From Limiplasma sp034927815 (lineage in GTDB: Bacteria; Bacillota; Clostridia; Christensenellales; Aristaeellaceae): a stretch of DNA of 64,000 bases. Position numbers and translations under genes: made by a program. Where the stretch lies: positions 1 to 64,000 of the forward strand of contig JAYFPK010000027.1 in the NCBI GenBank assembly GCA_034927815.1, in the 5' to 3' direction. Numbering within the stretch: position 1 is the stretch's first letter; each line of letters starts with the position of its first letter. Positions 23,923-31,953 of this stretch are shown piece by piece. The notes under the pieces are model-generated. The model did not search any database and was not told the DNA's origin. It saw only the letters and a program-made list of their open reading frames with translations.

Positions 23923-25595
23923 TGAAGCCGCTGTATCTGGACTATCTATCCTGCCCCGCGGAGTACGCCACCTATGATGATTTCAACAAGAAATTCCAGG
24001 TTGTTCCGCCCGGGAGCTTCAACTTTGCCTATGACGTGGCGGACCGCATCGCGGCCCAGGAGCCGGACCGCTTGGCAGTGCTCTGGACGGATGAAAACGG
24101 CGGGTGCATTCGTTATACTTTTGGAGAGCTGCTGGAAGAAAGTAACAAAGCCGCCAACTGGTTCGCCTCGCTGGGGATTGCCAAAGGGGACAAGGTGATG
24201 GTGGTGCTGCGCCGCCATTTGCAGTTCTGGCCTATTTTGATGGCTTTGCACAAGATCGGCGCGGTGGCCGTGCCCGCCACCCACCTGCTGACGGAGAAGG
24301 ACGTGATCTACCGGGTCAATGCCGCGGGCATCCGCATGATCGTGGCCACCCACCGGAACGAAACCATTCTGGCCGCTTGCGAGGCGGCGAAGCTGGTATG
24401 CCCCACCCTTGAGACTTTGGCGGTTTTGAGGGGACCCCGGGAGGGCTTCGCCAACTATGAGCTGGATGTACCCGCCTGTTCCGCCCAGTGGCAAAAGCCC
24501 GCCGGCGGCGCCTATGCCCACAACGAGGACCCGCTTCTGCTCTATTTTACCAGCGGCACCACGGGCATGCCCAAAATGGTGGAGCATAACCATTACTATC
24601 CCCTGGGGCATATCGTCACCGCCCGGTACTGGCAGCAATGCGTGGATGGGGGCATCCACCTTACCATCAGCGAAACCGGCTGGGCCAAAAGCGTCTGGGG
24701 CAAGCTCTACGGCCAGTGGCTCACGGGGAGCGCGGTGTTTGTGTACGAGTTTGAACGCTTCATCGCCAAGGACATCCTCAAGCAGCTCTCCCAGCACGGG
24801 GTGACTACTTTCTGCGCACCCCCCACCATGTACCGCTATTTGCTCCAGGAAAACTTCGCGGGGTACGACCTCTCCCGCCTCCAGCACTGCTCTGTGGCCG
24901 GGGAGCCCCTGAACCCGGACATGGCCGCCGAGTGGCTCAAGCGTACCAACATCCCGCTTTTGGAGGCCTTCGGCCAGACGGAGCTGGTGGTGACCCTGGC
25001 TACCTTCCCCTTCATGAAGGTGTGCCCCGGCAGCATGGGCAAGCCCTCCCCCCTCTTTGACGTGGACTTGGTGGACGAGGACGGCAACAGCTGCCCCCCC
25101 GGCGTCACCGGGGAGATCGTGGTGCGGGCTACCCCCCAGCAGCGCCCTGTGGGCATGTTCCGGGGCTACTACCGGGACGAGGACCGCACCCAGTCCGTAT
25201 GGACGGACGGGCTGTACCACACCGGGGACGTGGCCTGGCGGGATGAGTGGGGCTACTACTGGTACGTGGGCCGCTCCGACGACGTGATCAAATCCAGCGG
25301 TTACCGCATCGGGCCCTTTGAGGTGGAAAGCGCCCTTCTGGAGCACCCCGCCGTGCTGGAAACCGCCATCACCGGCGCGCCGGACGAGCTTCGGGGCCAG
25401 GTGGTAAAGGCTACCATCGTGTTAAAGCCGGGCTTTTTGGCCAGCGACGAGCTGAAAAAAGAGCTTCAGGACCATGTGAAGCGGATCACCGCGCCCTACA
25501 AATATCCGCGCATCATCGAATTTGTCAGCGAATTGCCCAAGACCATCAGCGGCAAAATCCGCCGGGTGGAGCTGCGGCAAAAGGCTGAAACCTAA
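23919..25595 (+). CDS. AMP-forming acyl-CoA synthetase
   Basis: Activates a carboxylic acid to its CoA thioester with ATP, 558 residues, cytoplasmic. Motifs in order: the phosphate loop YFTSGTTGMPK near residue 205, EAFGQTE near 348, the YHTGDVA hinge region near 428, and the catalytic lysine in PKTISGKIRR near 545. It is closest by eye to the medium-chain or acetyl-CoA synthetase-like group; the acid is not defined. It is coupled by an ATGA overlap to the XRE-cupin gene, so acid or CoA ester may be the signal for that regulator. Confidence 0.9.
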   Translation: MMKPLYLDYLSCPAEYATYDDFNKKFQVVPPGSFNFAYDVADRIAAQEPDRLAVLWTDENGGCIRYTFGELLEESNKAANWFASLGIAKGDKVMVVLRRHLQFWPILMALHKIGAVAVPATHLLTEKDVIYRVNAAGIRMIVATHRNETILAACEAAKLVCPTLETLAVLRGPREGFANYELDVPACSAQWQKPAGGAYAHNEDPLLLYFTSGTTGMPKMVEHNHYYPLGHIVTARYWQQCVDGGIHLTISETGWAKSVWGKLYGQWLTGSAVFVYEFERFIAKDILKQLSQHGVTTFCAPPTMYRYLLQENFAGYDLSRLQHCSVAGEPLNPDMAAEWLKRTNIPLLEAFGQTELVVTLATFPFMKVCPGSMGKPSPLFDVDLVDEDGNSCPPGVTGEIVVRATPQQRPVGMFRGYYRDEDRTQSVWTDGLYHTGDVAWRDEWGYYWYVGRSDDVIKSSGYRIGPFEVESALLEHPAVLETAITGAPDELRGQVVKATIVLKPGFLASDELKKELQDHVKRITAPYKYPRIIEFVSELPKTISGKIRRVELRQKAET

Positions 25596-25622
25596 GGTTA
25601 TTCATGGAAGGGAGGGGCCTCA

Positions 25623-26819
25623 TTGAGGAAAACTCTGAAACAGGCAGCGGCCTGCCTTCTGGCGGTTTTGCTGCTGGGTTCAGGGCTTGGGGCATCCGCC
25701 GCCCCCAAAAGCAAGACCCTGGAGCAGTGGATGGAGGGCTTTGCCTCCGGCGAAAGCTGGTTTGGCGAGAACTACGCCTATGACATCACCGATACCGCCG
25801 CCTGCTGGGAGCTTCTGCAAAGACCCGTAACAGTCCTGGACGTGGGCGAGCGGGAGGTGGTATACCCCCTCGCCGAGCCCGGCGGCAAAAAGGTGAACAA
25901 TGACCTCTACGGAGGCTACATTGCCGGAACCACCGCCGCCGTCCACGCGCTGGGCCAGGACGAGGGAGGCTGGACCCTGATCGAGGGGCTGGACTGTTAT
26001 GACCGGCTGATTCGGGGCTATGTGAAAACCAAGCTGCTCAAAACCGTCACCCCCAACCCCACCTATGGCATCATCGTGGATAAGCTGACCCAGCGGCTGT
26101 ATGTGTTCAAGGACGGCGAGCTGTTCAGCGACTGCGGGGTTTCCACAGGCCTTCCCAATAAGAAGGAGCCCTATAACGAAACCGCCTCCGGGGAATACCT
26201 CATCAGCAGCTGGGTGGGGGACTTTGAAAACGAAGGCATGGTCTGCGCCAAAGCGCTGCGCTTCAACAACGGCGACCTGTTCCATGAGGTGCCCTATATC
26301 CTCCTGGGGGACGGCACCAAGCGCTACTCCAAATTTGAGGCCCAGCTGGGCCAAAAGGCCAGCCACGGCTGCATCCGGGTGGCCCGCCTTCCCAATGCCC
26401 AGGGGCTGTGCCAAAACTGGCTGTGGGACAACATCAAAAAGGGTACCAAGGTGGTCATTTGGGACGACGACGGCCGGGCCTACCCTTACCCGGCCCCGGA
26501 CACCCAGCTTTTTTACAACACCAAGGGGGGCAAGTACTACCACGCGGTGGAGGATTGCAGCGGCGTGCGCAAAACCTATCTGCCCCTTACAGGCTTCTCC
26601 TACGCCCAGATGGGAGAAACGCCCTTCAGCAAGCTGGAGCCCTGTCCCCACTGCGTGCCGGTACGGTCCAAGAGCTGGATCGACCAGTACAACGCGGCCC
26701 GGGGGTTCCTCCCCGAAGGTCCTGTGGTGGAAGCCTTCGCCCAGGAGGAAGCGGGGAATGGCGACGCAGGCGGGGCTGTGGAGCATGCCGTGGAGATCAC
26801 CATCATTCCGGCGTCTTAG
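25623..26819 (+). CDS. L,D-transpeptidase (YkuD domain), exported
   Basis: Cell wall cross-linking or modifying enzyme, 398 residues. A signal peptide (hydrophobic core about 8-24, ending GASAA) precedes an SH3-like middle part. The YkuD catalytic domain spans about 140-280 with the active site motif ASHGCIRVAR near residue 248 (His, Gly, Cys nucleophile, Arg). A C-terminal tail of about 100 residues has paired cysteines (EDCSG, EPCPHC), perhaps a disulphide or metal module. The start is TTG at 25623, behind GGAAGGGAGGGG; no better ATG lies nearby. It is 27 bases after the acyl-CoA synthetase. Confidence 0.88.
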   Translation: MRKTLKQAAACLLAVLLLGSGLGASAAPKSKTLEQWMEGFASGESWFGENYAYDITDTAACWELLQRPVTVLDVGEREVVYPLAEPGGKKVNNDLYGGYIAGTTAAVHALGQDEGGWTLIEGLDCYDRLIRGYVKTKLLKTVTPNPTYGIIVDKLTQRLYVFKDGELFSDCGVSTGLPNKKEPYNETASGEYLISSWVGDFENEGMVCAKALRFNNGDLFHEVPYILLGDGTKRYSKFEAQLGQKASHGCIRVARLPNAQGLCQNWLWDNIKKGTKVVIWDDDGRAYPYPAPDTQLFYNTKGGKYYHAVEDCSGVRKTYLPLTGFSYAQMGETPFSKLEPCPHCVPVRSKSWIDQYNAARGFLPEGPVVEAFAQEEAGNGDAGGAVEHAVEITIIPAS

Positions 26820-26828
26820 TTTTCCAGG

Positions 26829-26871
26829 CAGGGGCGCTGCGGCAAAAGCCGCCGCGCCCCTGTTTTTCTTT
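26829..26871 (+). terminator. Terminator after the L,D-transpeptidase gene
   Basis: A 15-bp stem with one mismatch (CAGGGGCGCTGCGGC with its partner), AAAA loop, followed by TTTTTCTTTT. It begins ten bases past the stop codon. Confidence 0.92.
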
Positions 26872-26983
26872 TCCCACCCTGGACATCTCCAGCCGCATAT
26901 GCTATAAAGGAACAGGTGCGGCTTTTTTCATGCACTCTTTTCTTTGCCATTATTCCAAGAGCCGCGCTCAAAGGAGACCTTGC

Positions 26984-27691
26984 ATGGGCCACAAGCTATA
27001 CCGTTTTCTTCGCTCCGCCCTACACCTCACCACCCGCAGGATGGACACGGTCTGGGAGGCGGAATTTGACGGCGAACCCGCCGTTTTCTGCCCCAACCAC
27101 GCCGGAGCCTTCGGCCCCATAGAGATGTGCGTTCATTTTCCCATGTGGGAGAAGCTGCACCCCTGGATGAACGCGGGCATGATGAGCGTTAAGGAGGTGC
27201 CCGCCTATGTGCGCCAGGACTACTGGTGGAAGCCGGGCTCCTTTTGGGAACCCGTGCTCACCCGCACCTTGCCCTACATCGCGGCGGCCATCATCCCCCC
27301 TATTTTGCGCAGCGTGCCCGGGGTGCCGGTGTATCACGATATAAAGGTGATCCAAACCTTCCGCAAGAGCATCCGGTATTTAAAGCAAGGCGATCATCTG
27401 GTGATCTTCCCCGAGCAGCCGGACGGCTACCAATCCCACAGCCCGGCGCTGAATTCCGGCTTTCTGCAAATCGCCCCCATGGCCTACCGGCAGCTGGGCC
27501 TTGCGCTGAAATTCTACCCGGTGTACATCGATTACAAGCGCCGCGTTTTTCAAGTGGGGCTCCCCGTGGCCTACGACCCGGACATTTCCCTGGCCCAGCA
27601 GACCCCCCGGATCATGGAGGCCATCCGGGCCGGGATTCAGCCTGGGACGGCGGCCCAGGAGGAAAATCAGGCCGAGCCTGTGTCCCTTTAA
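26984..27691 (+). CDS. PlsC-like acyltransferase-fold protein
   Basis: A 235-residue protein resembling 1-acylglycerol-3-phosphate acyltransferases. PNHAGAFGPIE near residue 35 stands where the catalytic N/H-H-x4-D motif lies, but the Asp position is not acidic; FPEQPDG near 142 matches the second FPEG-type block, and VPVYHD near 112 the block before it. A hydrophobic stretch (YIAAAIIPPIL) near 95 may sit in the membrane. AAGGAGACC precedes the ATG at 26984. Call by motif order only; the missing Asp makes activity uncertain. Confidence 0.6.
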   Translation: MGHKLYRFLRSALHLTTRRMDTVWEAEFDGEPAVFCPNHAGAFGPIEMCVHFPMWEKLHPWMNAGMMSVKEVPAYVRQDYWWKPGSFWEPVLTRTLPYIAAAIIPPILRSVPGVPVYHDIKVIQTFRKSIRYLKQGDHLVIFPEQPDGYQSHSPALNSGFLQIAPMAYRQLGLALKFYPVYIDYKRRVFQVGLPVAYDPDISLAQQTPRIMEAIRAGIQPGTAAQEENQAEPVSL

Positions 27692-27792
27692 TGGGTGCAT
27701 AAGCGCTGGTGATGGGGCTGCAGCCCTATATCCATTCTCCCAAAACACCCAAATAAGAAACGCCTCTTGTGCCGGCGCAAGAGGCGTTTCCT

Positions 27793-28147
27793 TTACTCTC
27801 CTTCGAGCCATTCATCCGCATATTGATTGAGAACCCAAACCATGCCATGCAGAATGCGCAGCCGTTGTGGCATGTTGGCGGATGGTTCCGCCCTTGAAAA
27901 GGAAAAGGCCGTGTCAGCAACAGATCTACCGATATATGTAACGCCTTTGCAATTCTAAGCAAGGTATCCACGCTGGGAATCCGAGAGCCGCGTTGGGCGC
28001 GCCCAATGAAGGATGTTGATACGCCTGTGGCTCCGCCCAGGTTTTCCTGCGTCATTTTTGATCCTTACGGCAAGCCCGTATGCGCTTGCCGATGGCCGTA
28101 GGGTCCAGGGCGGGATCTGGTTGCCGCGCTTCTTTCCTGTTCATCAT
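27793..28147 (-). pseudogene. XRE regulator broken by two frameshifts
   Basis: A minus-strand XRE helix-turn-helix gene in three frames. It begins at 28147 behind AAGGAGG with MMNRKEARQPDPALD, runs to RIRACRKDQK, then needs one extra base in an A-run near 28052-28058 to continue as MTQENLGGATGVSTSF and IPSVDTLLRIAKALHISVDLL. A second missing base near 27925-27935 is needed to continue as ADTAFSFSRAEP and end EWLEGE at a TAA at 27793-27795. The restored product would be about 117 residues, a normal size. A sequencing error cannot be ruled out, but the neighbouring XRE gene is also broken. Confidence 0.75.
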
Positions 28148-28271
28148 ACTCCAACCTCCTTGCGCTTTAATCAGAGCAAGCCGTGTTACAGGCGTCGTTG
28201 CATACGGTCCTCTTTTGAGCGTCTGAAGCAAATCGCCCATTCCGCATCATGATAAACGGAACCTCCGCATA

Positions 28272-28287
28272 AATCACCAGGGTGATT
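28272..28287. promoter_or_regulatory. Inverted repeat between the two broken XRE genes
   Basis: AATCACC, AG, GGTGATT: perfect 7-bp arms in the divergent gap, 40 bases ahead of the plus-strand XRE remnant. It probably was the operator for one or both regulators. Confidence 0.5.
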
Positions 28288-28326
28288 CGGTAGAATGCGA
28301 ATATACCGCGAAAGGAGCAAGAGCGC

Positions 28327-28566
28327 ATGAAGCCACGCCGCGTAATCGGCGATTTGAACATCATCGGGCCAAAAATGAGTGAGCGGTGTGCAGAGCTCAA
28401 GCTTACATAAAAGGATTTGCTGGCGCGGCTGCAGTCCAATGGATTGGATATCAATGCGACCACGCTTTCAGAAATTGAGCGTCAAGTTCGCGCCGTACGC
28501 GATTGTGAAATAGCGCCCATTGCTGATTCGTTGCAACTATCCATTGATGATTTGTTGCGCGTTTGA
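28327..28566 (+). pseudogene. XRE regulator with premature stop
   Basis: An 80-codon frame behind AAAGGAG that reads MKPRRVIGDLNIIGPKMSER, then LKLT, a TAA stop at 28408-28410, then KDLLARLQSNGLDINATTLS, EIERQVRAV and ends SIDDLLRV at 28566. Downstream of the stop it is a good XRE-type regulator sequence, and TAA stands where CAA or similar (Gln before KDL) is expected, so one C-to-T change would explain it. Divergent from the other decayed XRE gene. Confidence 0.75.
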
Positions 28567-28678
28567 CAATCAGAACCAGCTTATCCTGGCGGGCCTGAGC
28601 CTCGAGGGGCGTTCTTTGTCCGGCCTTTTCTTATTTCTCCTTTGCGTTCCCTCAGGCTCCCTGTAAGAGAAAACGGCA

Positions 28679-28710
28679 AAAGGGGTTCGGCTTACGCCGA
28701 ACCCCTTTTC
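28679..28710. terminator. Bidirectional terminator in the left repeat
   Basis: AAAGGGGTTCGGC, a four-base TTAC loop and GCCGAACCCCTTT. A- and T-runs flank the stem on either side, so it can act on both strands. Confidence 0.8.
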
Positions 28711-28773
28711 AATGAACACCCGCCTTTGACCGCGTTTCATGCGGGCAACGGTGGGCCCAGGGCCTGGTCCTGG

Positions 28774-29068
28774 TTACTCCTGGAAGCACCGCAGGCGGAT
28801 CACGCCGCCGATGGCCTTGATCTGGTCCAGCAGCGCCCCTTCCGGCATCTGGTCCAGTTCCAGCACGATGACGGCCATGTTCTTACGGCTCTTGTTGAGC
28901 ATGTTGTTGATGTTGATCTTCTTCCCGGCGATGGCGGCGGAGATGGCCCCCACCATGCCCGGCTCGTTTTCGTGGATGATCAGCAGCCGGGTGCCCTCGC
29001 TGTGCCCCAGCAGAATCTCCGGCAAATTGACGCTGTTTTTAATCTGCCCGAACTCCAGGTAATCCCGC
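28774..29068 (-). pseudogene. Truncated serA fragment (C-terminal ACT domain)
   Basis: The 3' 295 bases of serA, coding the last 97 residues with most of the ACT domain, separated from the rest of the gene. It differs from the intact copy at two residues (GKK for EKK, AVIV for AVTV), so it is drifting. The frame is open up to an ATG at 29130, which adds 21 unrelated residues, so a short ACT-only protein could be made, but no promoter or binding site supports this. Confidence 0.85.
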
Positions 29069-29270
29069 GGTGGGAGCAAAGGATCAGATTGATGCCTTGT
29101 GAAAATCCTTGACACTTCAACTTCTTTCATATATACTCAATTTAGAACATTTTTTGTTGGCCGCTTTGAATAGTAAATACATCAATCCTATTCGCAGGAT
29201 AGGTATTTTGTAGTTATATGATTGTTGCATACTCCCGCATAGATGTTGCCGGTACGGGGGCTGTCTAGCA

Positions 29271-29291
29271 TTAACTTGCAAAGCAAGTTAA
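29271..29291 (+). promoter_or_regulatory. Inverted repeat upstream of the sugar-binding protein gene
   Basis: TTAACTTGC, AAA, GCAAGTTAA: perfect 9-bp arms, eight bases before the GAAGGAGG that serves the gene at 29313. It may be an operator or a leader hairpin near the ribosome binding site. The rest of 29069-29312 is AT-rich with no clear promoter. Confidence 0.55.
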
Positions 29292-29312
29292 TAATAGAAG
29301 GAGGAAAATGAT

Positions 29313-30338
29313 ATGAAGAGGCTCTGTGTGCTGCTGGCTCTACTGCTTTGCTTTACCTTTGTACCGACTGTATTGGCCGAGGGGGATGTACCGGAAGACA
29401 AGGACATGGTGTTTGCCTTCATTATTCCTTCGCTGGATGCGAACTGGTACATTGAGATCTGCGACAGCTTCACCTATGCGGCTGAGGAACGCGGAATCCA
29501 GACGCTGATTCTTCCCTCCGACTATGATGTGGACAAGGAAGTTGCCAACATTGACCTGTGCATCACGGAAGGCGTTGACGGCGTGTGCATGTTCTCCTTC
29601 AATGAAAACGGCGCGGCTCTTGCGGCTAAAAAGCTGGAAGGAACCGGCATTCCGCTGGTGGTTCCCGACAGCGTCGGCCAGGCCTTGAACAAAGGAGCCG
29701 ACCTAGCCGCCTGCGTGGATTTTGACTGGGAAGAAATGGGCCACATGTATGCGGAGTGGATGGCGGAGAACACCACCGGCGATTTTGTGATCATCACCGG
29801 CAACTTCGAACACTATCCTTGCATTTATGTGAACAAGGGCATGGAAGAGCGCTCCAATGAGCTTGGCAAAAACAAGCTTCTGGACATCCGGGATGCGGAC
29901 TACACCCCGGATAAAGCCGCCGCCGCCGCGGAAGACCTGATCAACGGCGGGCTTGAGTTTGAGACCATTTTCGTGATGCAGGAAGAGATGGCCTCCGCCG
30001 TGGTACGGACGCTGAAAAACGCCAATGTGCTCAACAACCCCTACAAGGTCATTACTCAAAACGGCCAGGAGATGGGCATTGAGATGGTCAAAAATGGCGA
30101 TATCCAGATGACCATCTCCAGCTCCCCCGGGCTTGAGGGCTATATCTGCTTCAAAATGCTGTATGGCCTGCGCACCGGTCAGGTGAGCTACTTGAACGAG
30201 CAGAAGATGGTTCCCATCGCCCAAGTGACGCAGGAGGATACGGTCAATCCCGATCCCAAGATCGTGATTCCGTGGCACCGCAACGAGATTTTCAAGGAAC
30301 TGTCCGAGGAATTCTTCCCTGAACTCAAGGGTATCTGA
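29313..30338 (+). CDS. Sugar ABC transporter substrate-binding protein
   Basis: Receptor of a ribose/galactose-type ABC importer, 341 residues. A signal peptide (MKRLCVLLALLLCFTFVPTV) ends near residue 22; there is no clear lipobox. The mature part begins with an acidic stretch and then FAFIIPSLDANWYIEICDSF, the first strand-helix of the periplasmic-binding type 4 fold. FVIITGNFEHYP near 150 and VITQNGQEMGIEMV near 245 are hinge and ligand regions. It is first in an ABC-ATPase-permease-isomerase cassette that lies between two serA 3' repeats. Base composition is visibly lower in GC than the flanks. Confidence 0.88.
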   Translation: MKRLCVLLALLLCFTFVPTVLAEGDVPEDKDMVFAFIIPSLDANWYIEICDSFTYAAEERGIQTLILPSDYDVDKEVANIDLCITEGVDGVCMFSFNENGAALAAKKLEGTGIPLVVPDSVGQALNKGADLAACVDFDWEEMGHMYAEWMAENTTGDFVIITGNFEHYPCIYVNKGMEERSNELGKNKLLDIRDADYTPDKAAAAAEDLINGGLEFETIFVMQEEMASAVVRTLKNANVLNNPYKVITQNGQEMGIEMVKNGDIQMTISSSPGLEGYICFKMLYGLRTGQVSYLNEQKMVPIAQVTQEDTVNPDPKIVIPWHRNEIFKELSEEFFPELKGI

Positions 30339-30360
30339 TCAACAGCCGAAGGTTTGTATC

Positions 30361-30430
30361 TTGGGAGCCGCTATGGTTGTCTGCGAAGGGCTGAACCCGA
30401 ACCCCTTCAGGGCGCCATATCGGCTCCCAA
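30361..30430 (+). other. Intercistronic stem-loop after the binding-protein gene
   Basis: TTGGGAGCCG and CGGCTCCCAA pair perfectly across a 50-base loop that holds an inner GAAGGG/CCCTTC stem. There is no U-tract. It sits between receptor and ATPase genes, where such structures usually protect the receptor mRNA. Confidence 0.65.
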
Positions 30431-30451
30431 ATCCAGAGTAGCGGAGGCATT

Positions 30452-31936
30452 ATGGATACACAGGCCCCCCTGTTGCAACTGCGCGGAATCAGCAAATCAT
30501 ACGCGGGCGTCAAAGTTTTGAACAATGTGGACTTCTCCCTATATCCCGGGGAGGTGCATTGCTTAGTCGGTGAGAATGGAGCGGGCAAGTCGACGCTGAT
30601 TAAAATTTTGTCTGGCGCTATACAGGCTGACGAAGGTGAAATGATCCTGAACGGAAAGAGGCGCAAAAGCGTATCGCCTCACCAGCAGATTGAGCTGGGG
30701 GTATCCACCATCTATCAGGATTCGGATTTGGTAGATACCTTAACCGTTGCTGATAATATCTTCCTTGGAAGTGAAATCAAACGCTTTGGCCTGGTGGCGC
30801 GAAAGGAACAGGAACGCATTTCCCGGGAACTTGTCAAAAGTCTGAATATCAATATTGATCCCTCGGTTCTTGTGTCGGACCTGTCCACCGCCCAAAAGCA
30901 GGTGCTGCAGATGGCCAAGGCGCTCAAACGGAACGCCAACGTCATCATTATGGATGAGCCCACTTCTTCCCTTGGGGAAGAGGAGTCCGCCGCTTTATTG
31001 CAAATCGTCAAGCGCCTGTCCAAAGAAGGCATCGGGATTATCTATATATCGCACTATCTGGAGGAGGTATTCTCCATCGCGGACCAGATCACCGTGTTAA
31101 AAGACGGGTTTGTGACCTGCGTGAAGAAGGCGGCAGACACCAAGGACACAGAGATTATTCACGCAATGGTGGGACGGGATGCCTCCCTGTTTTATCACCG
31201 GGAGCGCTTTCCCATCGGAGAGGTAATGTTGGAAGTCAAGAACCTGACCTGCTCCCCGTACGAAACGCCTGTTTCCTTCTCCTTGCGCAAAGGGGAAATC
31301 CTGGGGTTTGGCGGTCTGGTTGGCTCCGGCCGGTCCGAGCTGATGAGCGCCCTGTTTGGGGCGGTCAAACCCCTGGCGGGAGAAACCTTCCTCCACGGAA
31401 ACAAGCTGCTGATCTCCAGCCCCAAGGATGCGATCCGGCAGGGTATTTGCATGATTCATGAAAACCGAAAAGACGCCGGGCTCTTTTTGCAACGCAGCGT
31501 GCTGGAGAACGTCTGCATCGCGAGAAATGAAAACAGGCGCTTCATTGACCTTTCCTACGACACATCCTCCACGGAGGAAATGATCCAAAAACTGAATTTG
31601 AAAACCTCCGGCCTTTATCAGGAAGTGCAGAGGCTATCGGGCGGAAACCAGCAAAAAAGCATCCTGGCCCGATGGCTGCTTACATCCTTTGATGTAATCA
31701 TTTTTGACGAGCCCACAAAAGGCGTCGATATTGGAGCCAGGGAGGAAATCTATAAAGCGATTCTGGAATTGGCAAGGGCCGGGAAAGGGATTATTATCAT
31801 ATCATCCGATATGCCTGAACTGCTGTCCATGAGCGATACCATCTGCGTGTTGCGGGAGGGCAGCCTGATCCACACCCTCAGCCCAGAGCGGCTTACGGAG
31901 GAAGAGCTGCTGAAAAAATACATGGATATTGCATAA
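30452..31936 (+). CDS. Sugar ABC transporter ATP-binding protein (RbsA/MglA type)
   Basis: Double ATPase of a ribose-type importer, 494 residues. The first half has Walker A GENGAGKST near residue 40, STAQKQVLQMAKA as the signature region near 145 and IIMDEPTSSL near 168. The second half is typical of this family, with a changed Walker A (GLVGSGRSELM near 290), LSGGNQQK near 395 and FDEPTKGVDIG near 418. Translation starts after a GGAGG-like GCGGAGG. The gene is followed 17 bases later by the permease gene. The sugar is not defined by sequence. Confidence 0.93.
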   Translation: MDTQAPLLQLRGISKSYAGVKVLNNVDFSLYPGEVHCLVGENGAGKSTLIKILSGAIQADEGEMILNGKRRKSVSPHQQIELGVSTIYQDSDLVDTLTVADNIFLGSEIKRFGLVARKEQERISRELVKSLNINIDPSVLVSDLSTAQKQVLQMAKALKRNANVIIMDEPTSSLGEEESAALLQIVKRLSKEGIGIIYISHYLEEVFSIADQITVLKDGFVTCVKKAADTKDTEIIHAMVGRDASLFYHRERFPIGEVMLEVKNLTCSPYETPVSFSLRKGEILGFGGLVGSGRSELMSALFGAVKPLAGETFLHGNKLLISSPKDAIRQGICMIHENRKDAGLFLQRSVLENVCIARNENRRFIDLSYDTSSTEEMIQKLNLKTSGLYQEVQRLSGGNQQKSILARWLLTSFDVIIFDEPTKGVDIGAREEIYKAILELARAGKGIIIISSDMPELLSMSDTICVLREGSLIHTLSPERLTEEELLKKYMDIA

Positions 31937-31953
31937 ACAAGGGGGCGCTGAAC

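Larger units (their letters stand above)
28679..29068. repeat. 390-bp direct repeat, left copy (serA 3' region)
   Basis: This block matches 34024-34413 without gaps; I count nine mismatches, about 97.7% identity. It includes the terminator hairpin, the spacer and the last 97 codons of serA. Left and right copies are in the same orientation and 5,345 bases apart, and bracket the sugar ABC cassette. Confidence 0.95.

Noticed and set aside
28167..28463. 98-codon minus-strand frame between the XRE remnants
   Set aside because: It has no binding site and lies opposite the XRE pseudogene that has a clear domain signature.
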